Positions 1-9,924 of a stretch of 64,000 nucleotides of DNA are shown here, piece by piece. How positions within the stretch are numbered: the first letter of the stretch is position 1; every line of letters begins with the position of its first letter. This DNA is from JBJGXI01 sp045635475. Lineage in GTDB: Bacteria > Bacillota > Bacilli > Bacillales > Amphibacillaceae. Under the pieces are notes generated by a model. The model searched no databases. It saw only the letters and a list, made by a program, of their open reading frames with translations, and was not told the origin of the DNA. A program made the translations under genes and the position numbers. Location: contig NZ_JBJGXI010000030.1 of the NCBI RefSeq assembly GCF_045635475.1, forward strand, positions 1 to 64,000, written 5' to 3'.

Positions 1-546
1 AGTGTAATAAGTATTGACTGTAGCTTCGTAATGATTTAAAATTTACTAAAAGTAAATGTGCGTGTGTTGGAAAAATGGGGACCTTCACGAAAATCTACTT
101 TGTCTTAAAAGTACGTTTTTAGTGAGGTTTTTTTGTATCTGACAATGAAAACGCTTGTTTTTGGAACACATGGTTGACTTGATATCGAAAAGTACAGTGA
201 GCACTCGACTTGATTTTACAAGTTAATAGCTAGGATGGAGAATGGAGAAATCACAAATGCACTTAAGTTATATAACTTGGGGCTATTTGTGATTTTTTTT
301 ATAATAATCCATGACGATTTTATAACTAACTTTACACAGCTATTTGCCGAATATAGTTGACTAATGTATGAAAGAATATAAATGATATCTAAGATGACGT
401 TTCACCTCCAATAGTGGGAGTTGTCACTTTACTTTATGACTGAATACAGGTGTAAGTACTGACAGGATCATAAGGAGGATAAATCCTTTGCAAAATATAG
501 AACAGTCATCTGCGAGAATGTAACAATTATTGGCTTTCATGTATGA
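1..546. other. Non-coding region upstream of the response regulator
   Basis: No supported gene is visible in these 546 bases on either strand. The only clear element is an intrinsic terminator at 246-298. No histidine kinase gene lies immediately upstream of the response regulator, although YesN-type regulators are usually next to one. Confidence 0.5.
246..298 (+). terminator. Intrinsic terminator
   Basis: AAATCACAAAT pairs with ATTTGTGATTT across a loop of about 30 bases and is followed by a run of eight T. It would end transcription of something beyond the left edge, or of a short leader. Confidence 0.6.
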
Positions 547-561
547 GTGAGGAGGAGCGAT

Positions 562-2109
562 ATGAGTGAACCTTGGAAAGTACTAATCGTTGATGATGAG
601 ATGCTCATCAGGCAGGGAGTTATTAACTATATCAACTGGGACGATGAAGGCTTTCAAATTATCGGAGAAGCTGGGAACGGAAATGAAGCACTTCAGTTAA
701 TGGAACAGAATCTGCCTCACATAATCCTTACTGATGTCGTAATGCCGGGGATGGATGGTATAGAATTGGTGAAGCGGGTTAAGGAAAAATATCCTGCAAT
801 TGAAATCGTGGTGTTGAGTAGTTTCGAAAATTTTGAATATGTTCGTTCGACTTTTCAGAGTGGTGTGGCTGATTATATACTAAAGCCTAAACTTAATGGA
901 GAAGAACTATTAAAAACGTTGCACAGAATCGTACCCTCCGAGCTAGAGGACAGTGGAACAAAACAGAACCCAGATTCCATAGAAGAAATTTTACAAAAGG
1001 GAATAAAAGGCTATACGTCAATGAACAATAGCGCACTTGTTGAAGCTTTTCCATTCAGCCAATATAGTATAGTAGCTGTTTGGCGAGAGGACAAAGATAA
1101 TCAGTTAAGCGATAAAGAAATAATCAATTATTTTCAAGAACATATTGAGAACCTTGAAATCTTTTGGATTCCAATTTATGAAAGTGGTGCCGCGTATATT
1201 CTCAATTTTGAGCCCGCTCTATTAAAAACTATTAAACAAGTGGTTGCTACATTGGCAGAGCAATACAATAATGCAGACATGAATACGAGATGGATGATGA
1301 TCAGACCTTTTCCGTCTATTTCGAAGTTGAAAGAAGTATATGAGGAAGATTTGCTTGTGATGGCAAACTACTACTTTTACTTAAGTGATAGAAAATTACT
1401 TTTGTACGATGAATTGCCAAAAATAGAGGATGATCATAAACATTTTGAGTTAAGCCAGTTTATTGATTTTTTTAAACATAAACAATTTACTGTTGCCATT
1501 CATTACCTAACAGAGCATGTACAAGCTTTAGGCAGTAACTACACGAAGGATACCTATGAATTTAAATCATGGTTGGAAAATATTGTTTTTAATATTATTG
1601 TTTTATTAGGAAATATGAAATATGACTCGGCGGAACTAGAGTCAAAAAAATATGATTATTTTACGGAGATTAATGAAGCAAAAAATGCGAGTTCTGCTCT
1701 TTTCTATTTCTTAGATTTTGTATCAGAAGTTAAAAAAATCGTGCTTTCAGATGAAGAGACACTGCCAACGAACATGCAGTTATTATTACAATATATCGAA
1801 GAACATTATGCAGAGCCACTTTCTTTAAAAACGTTATCGAACCATTTTCATTTTAATGCATCATATTTATCCAGTTATTTTAGTAGTCATTATCCAGAAG
1901 GCTTCAGTGAGTATTTGAATCACGTGAGAATTAATAAAGCAAAGACCATTTTGAAATCAAGCACCGCACAAATAGCGACAGTTAGTGAACAGGTTGGCTA
2001 CTCCGACCAAAGCTATTTTTCAAAAGTGTTTAAAAGACTGGAAGGAAAATCACCTGGAAATTATCGGAAAGAGGTGCAAATGCCTGTTACTTGCCGAAGT
2101 TTGTCATGA
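562..2109 (+). CDS. AraC-type response regulator (YesN family)
   Basis: A two-component response regulator of 515 residues. The N-terminal receiver domain (about 1-125) has the acidic pair D11/D12, the phospho-acceptor D58 in the segment LTDVVMPGMDG, and the conserved Lys in ILKPK. The C-terminal 100 residues form an AraC double helix-turn-helix (YIEEHYAEPLSLKTLS ... VGYSDQSYFSKVFKR). The middle 250 residues are the variable linker usual in YesN proteins. I chose ATG 562 because GAGGAGG at 549-555 is well spaced for it; a GTG at 547 overlaps that ribosome site. Members normally work with a YesM-type sensor kinase and control carbohydrate uptake genes. No kinase or transporter is adjacent, so it is an orphan here and its target is unknown. 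Confidence 0.9.
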   Translation: MSEPWKVLIVDDEMLIRQGVINYINWDDEGFQIIGEAGNGNEALQLMEQNLPHIILTDVVMPGMDGIELVKRVKEKYPAIEIVVLSSFENFEYVRSTFQSGVADYILKPKLNGEELLKTLHRIVPSELEDSGTKQNPDSIEEILQKGIKGYTSMNNSALVEAFPFSQYSIVAVWREDKDNQLSDKEIINYFQEHIENLEIFWIPIYESGAAYILNFEPALLKTIKQVVATLAEQYNNADMNTRWMMIRPFPSISKLKEVYEEDLLVMANYYFYLSDRKLLLYDELPKIEDDHKHFELSQFIDFFKHKQFTVAIHYLTEHVQALGSNYTKDTYEFKSWLENIVFNIIVLLGNMKYDSAELESKKYDYFTEINEAKNASSALFYFLDFVSEVKKIVLSDEETLPTNMQLLLQYIEEHYAEPLSLKTLSNHFHFNASYLSSYFSSHYPEGFSEYLNHVRINKAKTILKSSTAQIATVSEQVGYSDQSYFSKVFKRLEGKSPGNYRKEVQMPVTCRSLS

Positions 2110-2115
2110 GACAAA

Positions 2116-2142
2116 GGGACGGGGTTCTTTCGTCCCATTTTT
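2116..2142 (+). terminator. Terminator of the response regulator gene
   Basis: GGGACG and CGTCCC flank a 9-base loop and are followed by ATTTTT, seven bases after the stop codon. A second hairpin with a similar stem lies at 2284-2302 (GGGACGGA, TCT loop, TCCGTCCC). Confidence 0.7.
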
Positions 2143-3226
2143 GTTAAGATAAGAAACTATTATAGCATCCAGGAACAGCTAGTTGCATTAATATGCTAAC
2201 CTTGTAAAAAAATATGTAAGCAAATCTTACAAAATTCACACAATCTTTAAAATTATTGCTAAACTAATACATATCGAGACTAAGGGACGGATCTTCCGTC
2301 CCACTTTACACTTTGGAAAATGCTTATTAATCAAAAAGTTGCCTCCTATCAATGAATTAAATTTTATGCCAAATGGCTATTCCAAGGAAAGGATGAACGT
2401 GTCGTCTTGAGAATCCATAACTTTCAATAACATGTTATTGTTCCATGCATCTTGATAGAATTATGGATCAAGTATTCAGTGAAATTGGAATTTCCTGTGC
2501 AGTTGTTAAATGTGAATTTTAATTGTAAAAGGGTGGGAAACTAATTAGGAGCATCTAAAGCATGAAGAAGTGGTATCTAGGTTTATCTGGATCCGCTTTT
2601 TTTAGTTGGATAGTAGCCTTGAATAAGGCCATTAGCTATACTGCCTTATCTTATTGTGCCACGGGGATAGAATTGTTATCGTGCTTAGACCATTAGAGTG
2701 ATTACAATTATGGGAACTTAAAAGCACATCCGTTATTTATGATGAAGGGGCATTAGTACAAAGTGTGATATTACTCGAATGTTTGGTGACTAGATGAAAA
2801 AATGTACCGAAATGACGTTAACGTTTTTTTATCCTATGAAAATGCATAATGGAAAACCTTTGTTCTAACTGCTATAACTAGCAAACTTTTGAAGGGGAGT
2901 GAGAAGGGCGGCTCTACCGCTTTTTTGTCCACAAAGGTATCTTTAGAACCTTTGGAGTATATTATTGGCGAACTTGAAAAGCAACCAGAATAAACATAAT
3001 TAGAAGAAAATTCTAACCAAATATTATCTCTAGTCACAGAATTCATAGAAATTTAATCAGAGGTAAAGATAGTGGTACGAGAGAATCGTCCCTTTGTTTC
3101 CAAACAAAAAACTTTGTAAATTTTTCTTTTTAAATCTTTAACCTTAATTAACACTAACTAAATATTTAATCTTTATCATTAGGAAGTGGACAGGCTATGT
3201 TCAAATTTTTTTGGGGGAGGAAAAGC
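2143..3226. other. Decayed intergenic region
   Basis: About 1.1 kb with no credible gene. Short peptide-like stretches occur between frequent stops on the plus strand (for example around 2890-2995), which suggests old gene remains, but I recognise no family. A strong hairpin of unknown purpose is at 2284-2302. The AT-rich part from about 3100 probably holds the promoter of the following gene. Confidence 0.4.
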
Positions 3227-6200
3227 ATGAAACTTAATAAAATTTTAACATCTAGGGTTTTGAACGTATTTTTGATTTTTACGTTGATTTTTACGAACTT
3301 TTCAGGGGTTTTATCGGTTCCTGTAAGTGCTAGTACTACTTCAGATGGTTTAATTATTTCCGAATACATTGAGGGTAGTAGTTTCAACAAAGCACTAGAA
3401 ATTTACAACGGAACAGGAGCAGATGTTGATTTATCTGCATATACACTAGAGGTTTATTTTAATGGAAAAACTACGACAACCCCGATTTCCTTAGAAGGTG
3501 TTATTGCCAATAACGACGTATATGTTGTCGCACATACAAGTGCAAATGATGATATTAAGGCAATTGCTGATGAATTAACGGGTTCACTTAGCTTCAACGG
3601 AGACGATGCGATCGTTCTTAAACACAACGATACAATCATTGACTCGTTCGGACAAGTTGGGGTTGACCCAGGATCATCTTGGGATGGACTAACTGCTGAC
3701 AATACGTTAGTTCGTAATGCATCAATTCTATCAGGTGACACCAATTCAACAGATGCATTTGACCCAAACATAGAATGGGACGTTTATGATAAGGACACGG
3801 TCACAAATCTAGGTTCTCATACTATAGAAGAATCAGATTATATTTCGGTTGCAGATGCAATTGCAAATAACGCAGGTGAAGCAACTGTTCGAGGTTATAT
3901 TGTCGGAACTGTAACTTCTAGTTCAAACTTTGACCTAGAAGCTCCTTTTGATAGAGCTACAAATCTTGGGTTAGCAGATTCACCGACTGAAACAGATGTT
4001 AGTAAGATGATACCAGTTCAGTTACCATCTGGTAGCGTTCGAAGTGCATTAAATCTAGTAGATAATCCAGGGAATCATGGGGCATTAGTAGAAATTACTG
4101 GAGATTTAGAGACTTATTTCTCTATTCCTGGATTAAAAAGTCCTTCAGCATATGAAATTATTGAGGGTGGAACAACTCCAGAGCCGGATCCTACGCCAGA
4201 ACCTGGCGAAGTAGTAACAATTGAAGAAGCACGTGCTCTAAATAACGGCACTCAAGTAACGGTAGAAGGTGTTGTTACAGCAGATAACACAGCAATCAGT
4301 GGAGGGGGCCTTTCCACTTATATTCAAGACGACACAGCAGGTATTAACCTTTATGGTTCTAGTCCAGAAGATTTACAAGAAGGCGACAAGGTAAAAGTTA
4401 CTGGTAGTCTGGCAGAATATAACGGCTTAAAAGAAATTGAACCTACTAATATTGAAGAGCTTAGTACAAATGAAGCTCTTCCACAACCGAAAGAAATTAC
4501 GCTAGCTGATTTACAAGACGCTACAATTGCTGAACCATTAGAAGGACAGCTTATAAAAGTAAACGGCTACGTACAAGATGTTCCAAGTTCACCAGCAGGT
4601 GGTGGCTATAATGTTTCTTTCGTGGATGCGGAGTACAATAGTACGACGCTTCGTGTAATGGAAGGTACAAATGCGATTAGTGCTTTAGAAGAAGGAAAAT
4701 GGTTTGAAGTAACGGCTATTTTAAGCCAATATGATACTTATCAAATCTTACCTCGTAAAGCAGCTGATATTACATTAGCATCAGAACAACCAGAAGCTCC
4801 AACTTCTGCAGGTGAATATTCTACAGTTGTAGAAAGTGTTACAGATGGAGATACGATTCATATTAAAACACCAGTATTAGGGGCGACGAAGGTAAGATTC
4901 CTTAATATGGATACACCGGAAACCTATCACATTGGTGATTATGATATGGATAAGGTGAATTCAGATCCAGATCATGCACAAAAGTACTTTGGTGAGTTAG
5001 CAAAAGAACATATCAAAACACTAATTCAACCAGGGGATGAAATTACATTAAAGATTGGTCAAGAACCGACGGATGCATACGGTCGTTTACTTGCGCAAGT
5101 TGTACGTAAATCTGATAATGTAAATGTGAATTTACAAATGGTGAAAGATGGATATGCATCTACTTATTTTATCTGGCCAGTTGGAGATGAAGCAACATAT
5201 AATGAATTTCAAACTGCAGTTGAAAATGCTAAAGACAATAAATTAGGTATTTGGTCAGACACGAATACAGACGCTTTAGAACTACCTTTTGTTTTCCGTG
5301 CACGAGAACAAGGTAAAGGGTTGTTGCGTTATGTCGGAAACTCTGACACAAAAGAATATGTAGAACCTCAAGATTGGGAAACAGTTGATGTGGACAAGCG
5401 CATTTTCTTTGTCAGTGCTGATGAAGCAGAAGCACAAGGATACGTTCCTGAAGGTGAAACACAACAACCACCTAGTGAAGGAACTGTTGATGTGCAATTG
5501 TTAGGATTTAACGATTTACATGGTAAAATCGACCAAGAATACGGATTCGATGAAAATGATGACGAAGTGATTGATTATTACAAAGGTAGAATTGATTATA
5601 TTGCTTCTTATGTAAAACAAAAAGAAGCAGAAAATCCAAACACACTAGTTGTTCATGCTGGGGATATGATTGGTGGAAGCTCACCGGTATCAGCATTACT
5701 TCAGGATGAGCCAACGGTTAATCTTATGGAAAGTATCGGATTTGACGTAGGCGCTGTTGGTAACCACGAATTTGATGAAGGTACTGTTGAACTACTTCGT
5801 ATGGTAAACGGTGGCGAATATGATCCAGTTGCTACTCCAGGGTATGATGGGATGGATTTCCCGCTATTGTGTGCGAACTGTATTGATGAAAGCACAAATG
5901 AATCGATTCTTCCATCTTACACAATTCTTGAAACGGCTGGACAAAAAATTGGATTTGTTGGTCTAACAACATCTAATACAGGTAACATGGTTATCCCAGA
6001 AGGTATTAATGGGCTTAAGTTTACCGATGGTGTAACAGAGGCTAACGCAGCAATTGAAGAATTAAAAGCAGAAGGCGTTGAAACAATTGTAGTACTTGCA
6101 CACATGGCTGTTGAAGAAAATGGCTCTGGTGAAGCTGCAAGTCTAGCTAATGCCATTGATGACGAAGTAGACGTGATTTTTGCTGGTCATAATCACCAAG

Positions 6201-8974
6201 TGGTTAACACAGAAGTGGACGGCAAATTAATTGTTGAAGCAGGAGAATACGGACAAGAATTTTCTGAAGTAGACTTAGTCATTGATACAACTACAGGTGA
6301 TGTAGTTTCTAAATTAGGAAATATCGTAGATGTAGATCACCGTAATGCAGAACCGCATCAACCGACAAAAGAACAGCTTGAACACTATCTTGATTTAGTA
6401 GGTCCTACACTAAATGAAGTAATGGGACATTCTACTACAGAGATAGTAGGTGGCTATTCTAATACTGGTGATAATGCATTAGGAAACTTACTTGCGGACG
6501 GTATGAAATGGGCGATGGACAGTGATTTTGCACTGATGAACGGTGGCGGTATTCGTGATTCACTACCTAAAGGTGCAATTACGTATAGCGACTTATTTAA
6601 CGTCCAACCATTTAATAACGTATTAGTGAAATTAGAAATTTCTGGTTCAGACTTAAGGGAAATAATGAACGCACAAATTACTTCAGGCTATGGTCCAGAT
6701 TACAGTATTGCTGGGTTTAAATACACTTGGAACCCTGCAGTAAATAAAGTTGTTGATTTAATGTTACCAGATGGTACACCAATTGATCCAGAAGGTGAAT
6801 ACACAGTAACAACAAATAACTTTATGGCTACAGCAACAGGTTCTAAGTATTTACCAATCGGTGAACTTGGAGAAAACATGATCACTGGACCGGAAGATTT
6901 AGAAGCAACAGTTGATTATGTAAAAACTTTACCAAATCCATTTACGTATGAAATAGAAGGTCGTATTACTGGAACAGATGAAATGCCTCCTGCTGAGGAA
7001 ATCGATACAGTAACAATCGCTGAAGCTCGAGCTGCTTCAATCGGTTCAGAAGTAGTAGTAGAAGGTGTGGTCACTTCTACACCAGGTTCTTACGGCGGTA
7101 AAAACTTCTATGTTCAAGATATGACTGGTGGGCTGTATGTTTATACAACTTTAGATGAAGGCCTGAAAATTGGAGATGAAGTTCGTTTATCAGGTACAAC
7201 AGATGAATACAATGGATTGTTCGAATTGAAACCTACGATTATGGAAAAGACTGGTGCAGGTCCAGTTGTTCCAGCAAAACAACTTACACCAGCACAACTA
7301 GGTGAAGCTGTTGAAGGACAATTAGCAGTTGTTAAAGGTGCAACAATCTCTGATTTAGAAGAGAAAAGCTACGGTAGTATCGAATTCACAGCAACAAAAG
7401 ACGGAGAAACAGTATCCGTTTATGTAGATAACCGTACAGGCTTGAAATTCTTAGATTTTGCATTCGAGAATGGTGATGTAGTTGATATTACAGGTATTAT
7501 TACTGACTATAAAGGTACCTATGAATTAAATCCCCGTATGGCTGAAGATATAGAAGCAGCTGAAACTGTAAATATGAAAACAGTTGTAGAAGCTCGCGCC
7601 GCAGCGGCAGGTGAAGAAGTAACGGTACAAGGTGTGGTAACAGTAAAAGCTGGAGACACAACTTTCATCCAAGATGAAACTGCTGGTATAGCGATCTATG
7701 GTTCTGAGATTGCTGCAAGTGTAGGTGACAAAGTTCAAATTACTGGTACTACGAAAGACTATAACGGTCTGCGTGAATTAGTTGACTTTGGAGTAACACT
7801 TGTTGAAGCAAGTGTTGGTACACCAGCACCTAAATCGGTAAACTCTACTGAACTTGGTGAAGATCTAGAAGGTCAACTTGTAACTATTGCAGATATTACA
7901 GTTGATAGTGATGCAGGTTACGGTGAGTTTAATGCATCAGACGCAACAGGTACTTTTGTAATTGATAACAGTGCGTTTTCTATCGAAAGTGGAACAAGCT
8001 ATGAATCTATTACAGGTGTACTAACTTATGACTTTGGTAGTTTTAAAGTAATTCCGGTAGCTGCACCAGTTGAAAAATCAACTCCAGATCCGGAGCCGAA
8101 GCAAGAAAAAGTAGTAAAACCGGCAACCGAAGTAGACAACAGCAAAAAAGAAATGAAAGCAACCGTAACAACTGCTGATGTTGAAAATATGCAAGATAAC
8201 GAAGTACTTGTTCTTGAACCAGAAAATGCATTAGAACAATTAGAATTGTCCATTGCATTAAACGCAGATGTAATTCAAGCATTAGTAAACAAAAATGCAG
8301 ATTTGAAAATTAATAAAGGTGATACGCAAGTTCAAATTCCAACAGCCATCCTAGAACAAATTGCAGCAGCTGGTGGTGACGTTGTAATCACCCTTGAGCA
8401 ACAAGAAGTAGAAGGTGCTATTGGTCCTGTATACAACTTTACAATCACTGCAGGATCTTCTGAGATTAGCGATTTCAATGGTGAAGCAGTAACATTAACA
8501 TTCCAAGTAGACGCTGATTCACTTGCTGAAATGGATCCAAATAATATTAAAGCATTCTACTATAATGAAACAACTGGAGAATGGGAAGTTATCGCGGACA
8601 GTGTTTATGATCCAAACACTGGTGTTATAACTGCGACAACAACACACTTCAGTACGTTTGGTATTTTCGAAAACAACGGAGATGCAAAAGATGCTCCAGT
8701 TGATGCCGAAGTTCCTGACGAAGATACGCAAAACCCTGATACAGGTGACGGTTCTGACAATGGCTCTAATCCTGACGATGGTTCTGATACAGATGACGGT
8801 TCTAATGATGGAGATACCGATAATGGTGACTCTGACAAAGGATCTGATGATGAATCTGGTGAAGAACTTCCTGACACAGCAACAAGTACGTTTAACCTAT
8901 TAGCAATTGGTCTATTCATACTAGTTGGTGGTCTTGGGTTACTATTCGTAATGAATAGAAGAAAACAAGTTTAA
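3227..8974 (+). CDS. Wall-anchored multidomain nuclease / 5'-nucleotidase (YhcR-like)
   Basis: A secreted surface protein of 1915 residues. In order: signal peptide (about 1-37), lamin-tail-like domain (about 40-160), OB-fold repeats (about 185-300 and 325-520, starting with motifs such as VTIEEARALNNG), a thermonuclease domain (about 528-690: DGDTIHIK, VRFLNMDTPE, DAYGRLLAQ), a metallophosphatase/5'-nucleotidase (about 758-1235: GFNDLHGK, GNHEFDEG, AGHNHQ, then the C-terminal nucleotide-binding part), more OB folds (about 1260-1615), a beta-rich module (about 1640-1818), an Asp/Gly/Ser-rich linker and the sorting signal LPDTA with a membrane segment and RRKQV tail. B. subtilis YhcR, a sugar-nonspecific wall nuclease anchored by sortase YhcS, has the same theme but is shorter. 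The likely job is degrading extracellular nucleic acids to nucleosides and phosphate. ATG 3227 is favoured over 3197 because GGGGGAGG at 3213-3220 precedes it. Confidence 0.93.
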   Translation: MKLNKILTSRVLNVFLIFTLIFTNFSGVLSVPVSASTTSDGLIISEYIEGSSFNKALEIYNGTGADVDLSAYTLEVYFNGKTTTTPISLEGVIANNDVYVVAHTSANDDIKAIADELTGSLSFNGDDAIVLKHNDTIIDSFGQVGVDPGSSWDGLTADNTLVRNASILSGDTNSTDAFDPNIEWDVYDKDTVTNLGSHTIEESDYISVADAIANNAGEATVRGYIVGTVTSSSNFDLEAPFDRATNLGLADSPTETDVSKMIPVQLPSGSVRSALNLVDNPGNHGALVEITGDLETYFSIPGLKSPSAYEIIEGGTTPEPDPTPEPGEVVTIEEARALNNGTQVTVEGVVTADNTAISGGGLSTYIQDDTAGINLYGSSPEDLQEGDKVKVTGSLAEYNGLKEIEPTNIEELSTNEALPQPKEITLADLQDATIAEPLEGQLIKVNGYVQDVPSSPAGGGYNVSFVDAEYNSTTLRVMEGTNAISALEEGKWFEVTAILSQYDTYQILPRKAADITLASEQPEAPTSAGEYSTVVESVTDGDTIHIKTPVLGATKVRFLNMDTPETYHIGDYDMDKVNSDPDHAQKYFGELAKEHIKTLIQPGDEITLKIGQEPTDAYGRLLAQVVRKSDNVNVNLQMVKDGYASTYFIWPVGDEATYNEFQTAVENAKDNKLGIWSDTNTDALELPFVFRAREQGKGLLRYVGNSDTKEYVEPQDWETVDVDKRIFFVSADEAEAQGYVPEGETQQPPSEGTVDVQLLGFNDLHGKIDQEYGFDENDDEVIDYYKGRIDYIASYVKQKEAENPNTLVVHAGDMIGGSSPVSALLQDEPTVNLMESIGFDVGAVGNHEFDEGTVELLRMVNGGEYDPVATPGYDGMDFPLLCANCIDESTNESILPSYTILETAGQKIGFVGLTTSNTGNMVIPEGINGLKFTDGVTEANAAIEELKAEGVETIVVLAHMAVEENGSGEAASLANAIDDEVDVIFAGHNHQVVNTEVDGKLIVEAGEYGQEFSEVDLVIDTTTGDVVSKLGNIVDVDHRNAEPHQPTKEQLEHYLDLVGPTLNEVMGHSTTEIVGGYSNTGDNALGNLLADGMKWAMDSDFALMNGGGIRDSLPKGAITYSDLFNVQPFNNVLVKLEISGSDLREIMNAQITSGYGPDYSIAGFKYTWNPAVNKVVDLMLPDGTPIDPEGEYTVTTNNFMATATGSKYLPIGELGENMITGPEDLEATVDYVKTLPNPFTYEIEGRITGTDEMPPAEEIDTVTIAEARAASIGSEVVVEGVVTSTPGSYGGKNFYVQDMTGGLYVYTTLDEGLKIGDEVRLSGTTDEYNGLFELKPTIMEKTGAGPVVPAKQLTPAQLGEAVEGQLAVVKGATISDLEEKSYGSIEFTATKDGETVSVYVDNRTGLKFLDFAFENGDVVDITGIITDYKGTYELNPRMAEDIEAAETVNMKTVVEARAAAAGEEVTVQGVVTVKAGDTTFIQDETAGIAIYGSEIAASVGDKVQITGTTKDYNGLRELVDFGVTLVEASVGTPAPKSVNSTELGEDLEGQLVTIADITVDSDAGYGEFNASDATGTFVIDNSAFSIESGTSYESITGVLTYDFGSFKVIPVAAPVEKSTPDPEPKQEKVVKPATEVDNSKKEMKATVTTADVENMQDNEVLVLEPENALEQLELSIALNADVIQALVNKNADLKINKGDTQVQIPTAILEQIAAAGGDVVITLEQQEVEGAIGPVYNFTITAGSSEISDFNGEAVTLTFQVDADSLAEMDPNNIKAFYYNETTGEWEVIADSVYDPNTGVITATTTHFSTFGIFENNGDAKDAPVDAEVPDEDTQNPDTGDGSDNGSNPDDGSDTDDGSNDGDTDNGDSDKGSDDESGEELPDTATSTFNLLAIGLFILVGGLGLLFVMNRRKQV

Positions 8975-8984
8975 ATAATATGAG

Positions 8985-9016
8985 AAGGCCGTCCCATTAT
9001 GGGGCGGCCTTTCTTG
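8985..9016 (+). terminator. Terminator of the YhcR-like gene
   Basis: AAGGCCGTCCC pairs with GGGGCGGCCTT around a 5-base loop, followed by TCTT. It lies ten bases past the stop codon. Confidence 0.75.
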
Positions 9017-9079
9017 TGGTCTAGGAAATTATAAAAATAGACAGTTGTGGATATCTTGCTGAGTTATTTAGCCACGGCC

Positions 9080-9228
9080 AGCTTCGAGCGCCAGCGACTA
9101 GCGAGACTTCCCTCACCTCATGACACGATAAGTCAACATCGATTCAGGTTTTATAGAAGGTCGACTAAATGCGGACTTGTCGTCCAACGTCGACATACCC
9201 CTTATGCAGGGGCATGTTTCCTTTATCT
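9080..9228. repeat. Interspersed repeat, copy A
   Basis: This stretch shares a start (AGCT.CGAGCGCCAG), a central block (GCGGACTTGTCGTCCAACGT at 9171-9190) and an end (GGCATG.TTCCTTTATCT) with 39853-39972. The copies are diverged between these blocks. Its GC-richer composition and lack of a ribosome site fit a non-coding interspersed element of the kind scattered through Bacillaceae genomes. Open frames running through it are accidental. Confidence 0.65.
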
Positions 9229-9461
9229 CCTGCGGTTCAGTCCAAATGTTTTCGGTGAGGCGAGTAATCGCACTAAGGAAAGCTACAATGAATATACACC
9301 GCAGAAACAAGTGATTTTATTGTTTCGAGTCCCAGTCCGTACGTCGCTAACCGGCGATCTGCGCTTTTGTTCTTGCTATCATTTCCAGAAGAATGGTTGT
9401 ATTACCTTCATAGACAACAGTCTATTAATTTGTACAATCCCTCTTTTAAAATAGTAGAAGA
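9229..9461. other. Intergenic DNA after the repeat
   Basis: No gene is supported. Part of it (about 9300-9390) keeps the GC-richer look of the repeat and may be a diverged extension of it. Confidence 0.3.
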
Positions 9462-9581
9462 TTACTTCTTCAACATTTGATTCAATCTTCGTCGACCTTC
9501 AGCTGTTAAATAAACTTTTTTGTCACCCAACAATTTCTTCGCCATATCCCTAGTCATTTGCTTATTTTCTTTAGAAGTCAT
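9462..9581 (-). CDS. Small basic protein, 39 residues
   Basis: Reading the minus strand from ATG at 9581 gives a 39-residue protein beginning MTSKENKQMTRDMAKKLLG and ending RRRLNQMLKK. A good ribosome site (AAAGGAGAG) precedes the ATG with normal spacing, which is the main reason for calling it. It is very basic and probably helical, with no signal peptide or membrane segment. I do not recognise the family. It stands alone between the repeat and an unrelated terminator. Confidence 0.55.
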   Translation of the reverse strand: MTSKENKQMTRDMAKKLLGDKKVYLTAEGRRRLNQMLKK

Positions 9582-9794
9582 AATATACTCTCCTTTCGGT
9601 AATTATTATAATTTATTCAAAAATAATAGGATTGCCTGTACTAGTATACTGAGTAGTTTGTGGATTTTGGCGCACTGATACCAGTCATATGGAGATGTTC
9701 GTCATCATGTCTCAACTGGTTCCGTGTAGAAATGGGGATACTATCTTAGTATGTGAAAAGTAGAGAAGGGGATAAACGTGTTCCAAATTATGTT

Positions 9795-9829
9795 AAGCCG
9801 CACCCCCTCTTTAAGGGCTGCGGCTTTTT
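9795..9829 (+). terminator. Intrinsic terminator-like hairpin
   Basis: AAGCCGCA and TGCGGCTT close a stem with extra CCC/GGG pairs inside, followed by TTTTT on the plus strand. No plus-strand gene lies just upstream. The oligo-T is on the wrong side to serve the minus-strand BCCT gene well. Confidence 0.5.
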
Positions 9830-9924
9830 CTGCACTGATTCCACTTGGGCTAAATATCCACCCTTGTAAGATATTTGGTTAGGCTAATATACAAACTGTA
9901 ATAGCTACATTGTCGCAACCTACA

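Noticed and set aside
2834..3046. 70-codon minus-strand frame
   Set aside because: No ribosome site and no similarity; it lies in a region full of stops on the other frames.
8605..8919. 104-codon minus-strand frame
   Set aside because: It is the antisense shadow of the Asp/Gly/Ser-rich linker of the YhcR-like protein; its Ser/Pro repeats simply reflect that.
9047..9454. 135-codon open frame on the plus strand
   Set aside because: It runs through the interspersed repeat found again at 39853-39972, has no ribosome site, and its translation looks random.
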